13,737 bases of DNA from an uncultured Prevotellaceae bacterium. GTDB lineage: Bacteria; Bacteroidota; Bacteroidia; Bacteroidales; Bacteroidaceae. The position numbers and the translations under genes were made by a program. Shown piece by piece: positions 13,338 to 13,737 of this stretch. The stretch's first letter is position 1. The number at the start of each line of letters is the position of its first letter. The stretch lies in contig CAMKTM010000045.1 of assembly GCA_946415695.1 (NCBI GenBank), positions 1 to 13,737 on the forward strand, written 5' to 3'. The notes beneath the pieces are model-generated. The model had not been told where the DNA came from. It did no database searches and worked only from the letters and a program-made list of their open reading frames with translations.

Positions 13338-13646
13338 TTATTGATAGTGGTTGTTTATGTCTGTAACTGTGCAGATGGTTACGATAGGCTCTGAACCTTC
13401 CTGCCTTATTTTGAACTCCAGACGATAGTGATAATCAATCCGAATAGAGTAATAGCCATTGTCGAGTGCTTCAAAGTTGAGCGAATTGAACACGAACAAG
13501 TCTTCTATGCGAGTGGCAGCCATCAACGTATCTATACGCTTTTGGTATTTTACAACGACGGGCTTCTGGAAACGATACTTCTTGTTCGAGCATTTACCGT
13601 CATTGTAAAGCTCCTCGAGATAGTCTTTTTCGTACTCTATAACCAT
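13338..13646 (-). CDS. higB: HigB-type toxin (RelE/ParE superfamily mRNA interferase)
   Basis: A 102-residue toxin of the HigB-like group, which cleaves mRNA on the ribosome. It starts MVIEYEKDYLEELYNDGKCS, continues with KYRFQKPVVVKYQKRIDTL and ends with SIRIDYHYRLEFKI and CTVTDINNHYQ, matching the family's conserved basic RxxxxYRLEF strand and NHY terminus. The start at 13646 is preferred over the in-frame ATG at 13733 because the promoter at 13666-13697 would begin the message just upstream of 13646 and because the product then has the family length. It forms a two-gene module with higA, which starts 6 bp downstream. Confidence 0.92.
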   Translation of the reverse strand: MVIEYEKDYLEELYNDGKCSNKKYRFQKPVVVKYQKRIDTLMAATRIEDLFVFNSLNFEALDNGYYSIRIDYHYRLEFKIRQEGSEPIVTICTVTDINNHYQ

Positions 13647-13665
13647 TCTGCTTGTTATTTGCCTG

Positions 13666-13697
13666 CAAAGATAGGAACATTCTTTGACATTCACAAA
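13666..13697 (-). promoter_or_regulatory. Promoter of the higBA operon
   Basis: On the minus strand the -33 TTTG (13694-13697) and the -7 box TATCTTTG (13666-13673) are 20 bp apart, a full consensus match. The higB ATG at 13646 lies about 14 nt after the expected transcription start, which supports that start codon. Confidence 0.8.
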
Positions 13698-13706
13698 TTT
13701 AGTGAA
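13690..13706. promoter_or_regulatory. Candidate HigA operator overlapping the -33 box
   Basis: An inverted repeat TTCAC (13690-13694), AAATTTA, GTGAA (13702-13706) covers the -33 TTTG of the higBA promoter. HigA-type antitoxins are known to autoregulate by binding palindromes at their own promoter; the assignment here is inference from position. Confidence 0.45.
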
Positions 13707-13737
13707 GATTATTTTCGTTTTGATGTAAAACAAAAAG

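Overview
The window looks like a piece of a Bacteroidales chromosome, most likely Prevotella or a close relative. Three points support this. Several genes are preceded by the Bacteroidota promoter type (TTTG, 19-21 bp, TAnnTTTG) with no consistent Shine-Dalgarno sequence. The gene families are typical of the group: the DUF5063 / 3'-5' exonuclease / RlmI-type methyltransferase trio, a fasciclin lipoprotein, a GH20 hexosaminidase and a FecCD/FecE transporter. Short 'filler' repeats characteristic of this order also run into the coding sequences. Genus assignment is inference.

Layout. At the left edge is the 3' nearly complete part of murF (+). It converges on a long minus-strand run that reads, in transcription order from 9100 down to 1313: DUF5063 protein, DEDDy exonuclease, RlmI-like rRNA methyltransferase, NHS-family (nucleoside-type) MFS transporter, FecCD-type ABC permease, GH20 beta-N-acetylhexosaminidase, FecE/BtuD-type ATPase. 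MFS/permease and GH20/ATPase are each joined by a 4-bp ATGA stop/start overlap. The oddity is that the hexosaminidase sits between the two halves of a metal-chelate type ABC importer, and no substrate-binding protein is visible.

A 435-bp divergent intergenic region (9101-9535) holds two good promoters facing outward and, between them, six tandem 22-bp repeats with a 16-bp conserved core. To the right, on the plus strand, is a 707-residue fasciclin-domain lipoprotein without SusC/SusD partners. It converges on a second minus-strand group: higB toxin, higA antitoxin, PgeF-type (YfiH/laccase-domain) protein and a secreted M23 peptidase.

The most unusual feature of the window is how repeats intrude into genes. 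Four related GC-rich elements lie in or at the ends of genes between 6.5 and 8.6 kb, all in the same orientation. Three of them are read in the same frame, and two of those supply the stop codons of their host genes. Two further AT-rich tracts of 7-bp periodicity are inserted in the methyltransferase, one of them joined to a GC-rich element. Heptamer tracts also form part of the M23 signal peptide and span the pgeF stop/M23 start junction, where slippage would change reading frame or spacing. No complete new defence or biosynthetic system is evident; the candidate novelties are the repeat-gene fusions, the 22-bp array between divergent promoters, and the mixed hexosaminidase/ABC transporter operon.
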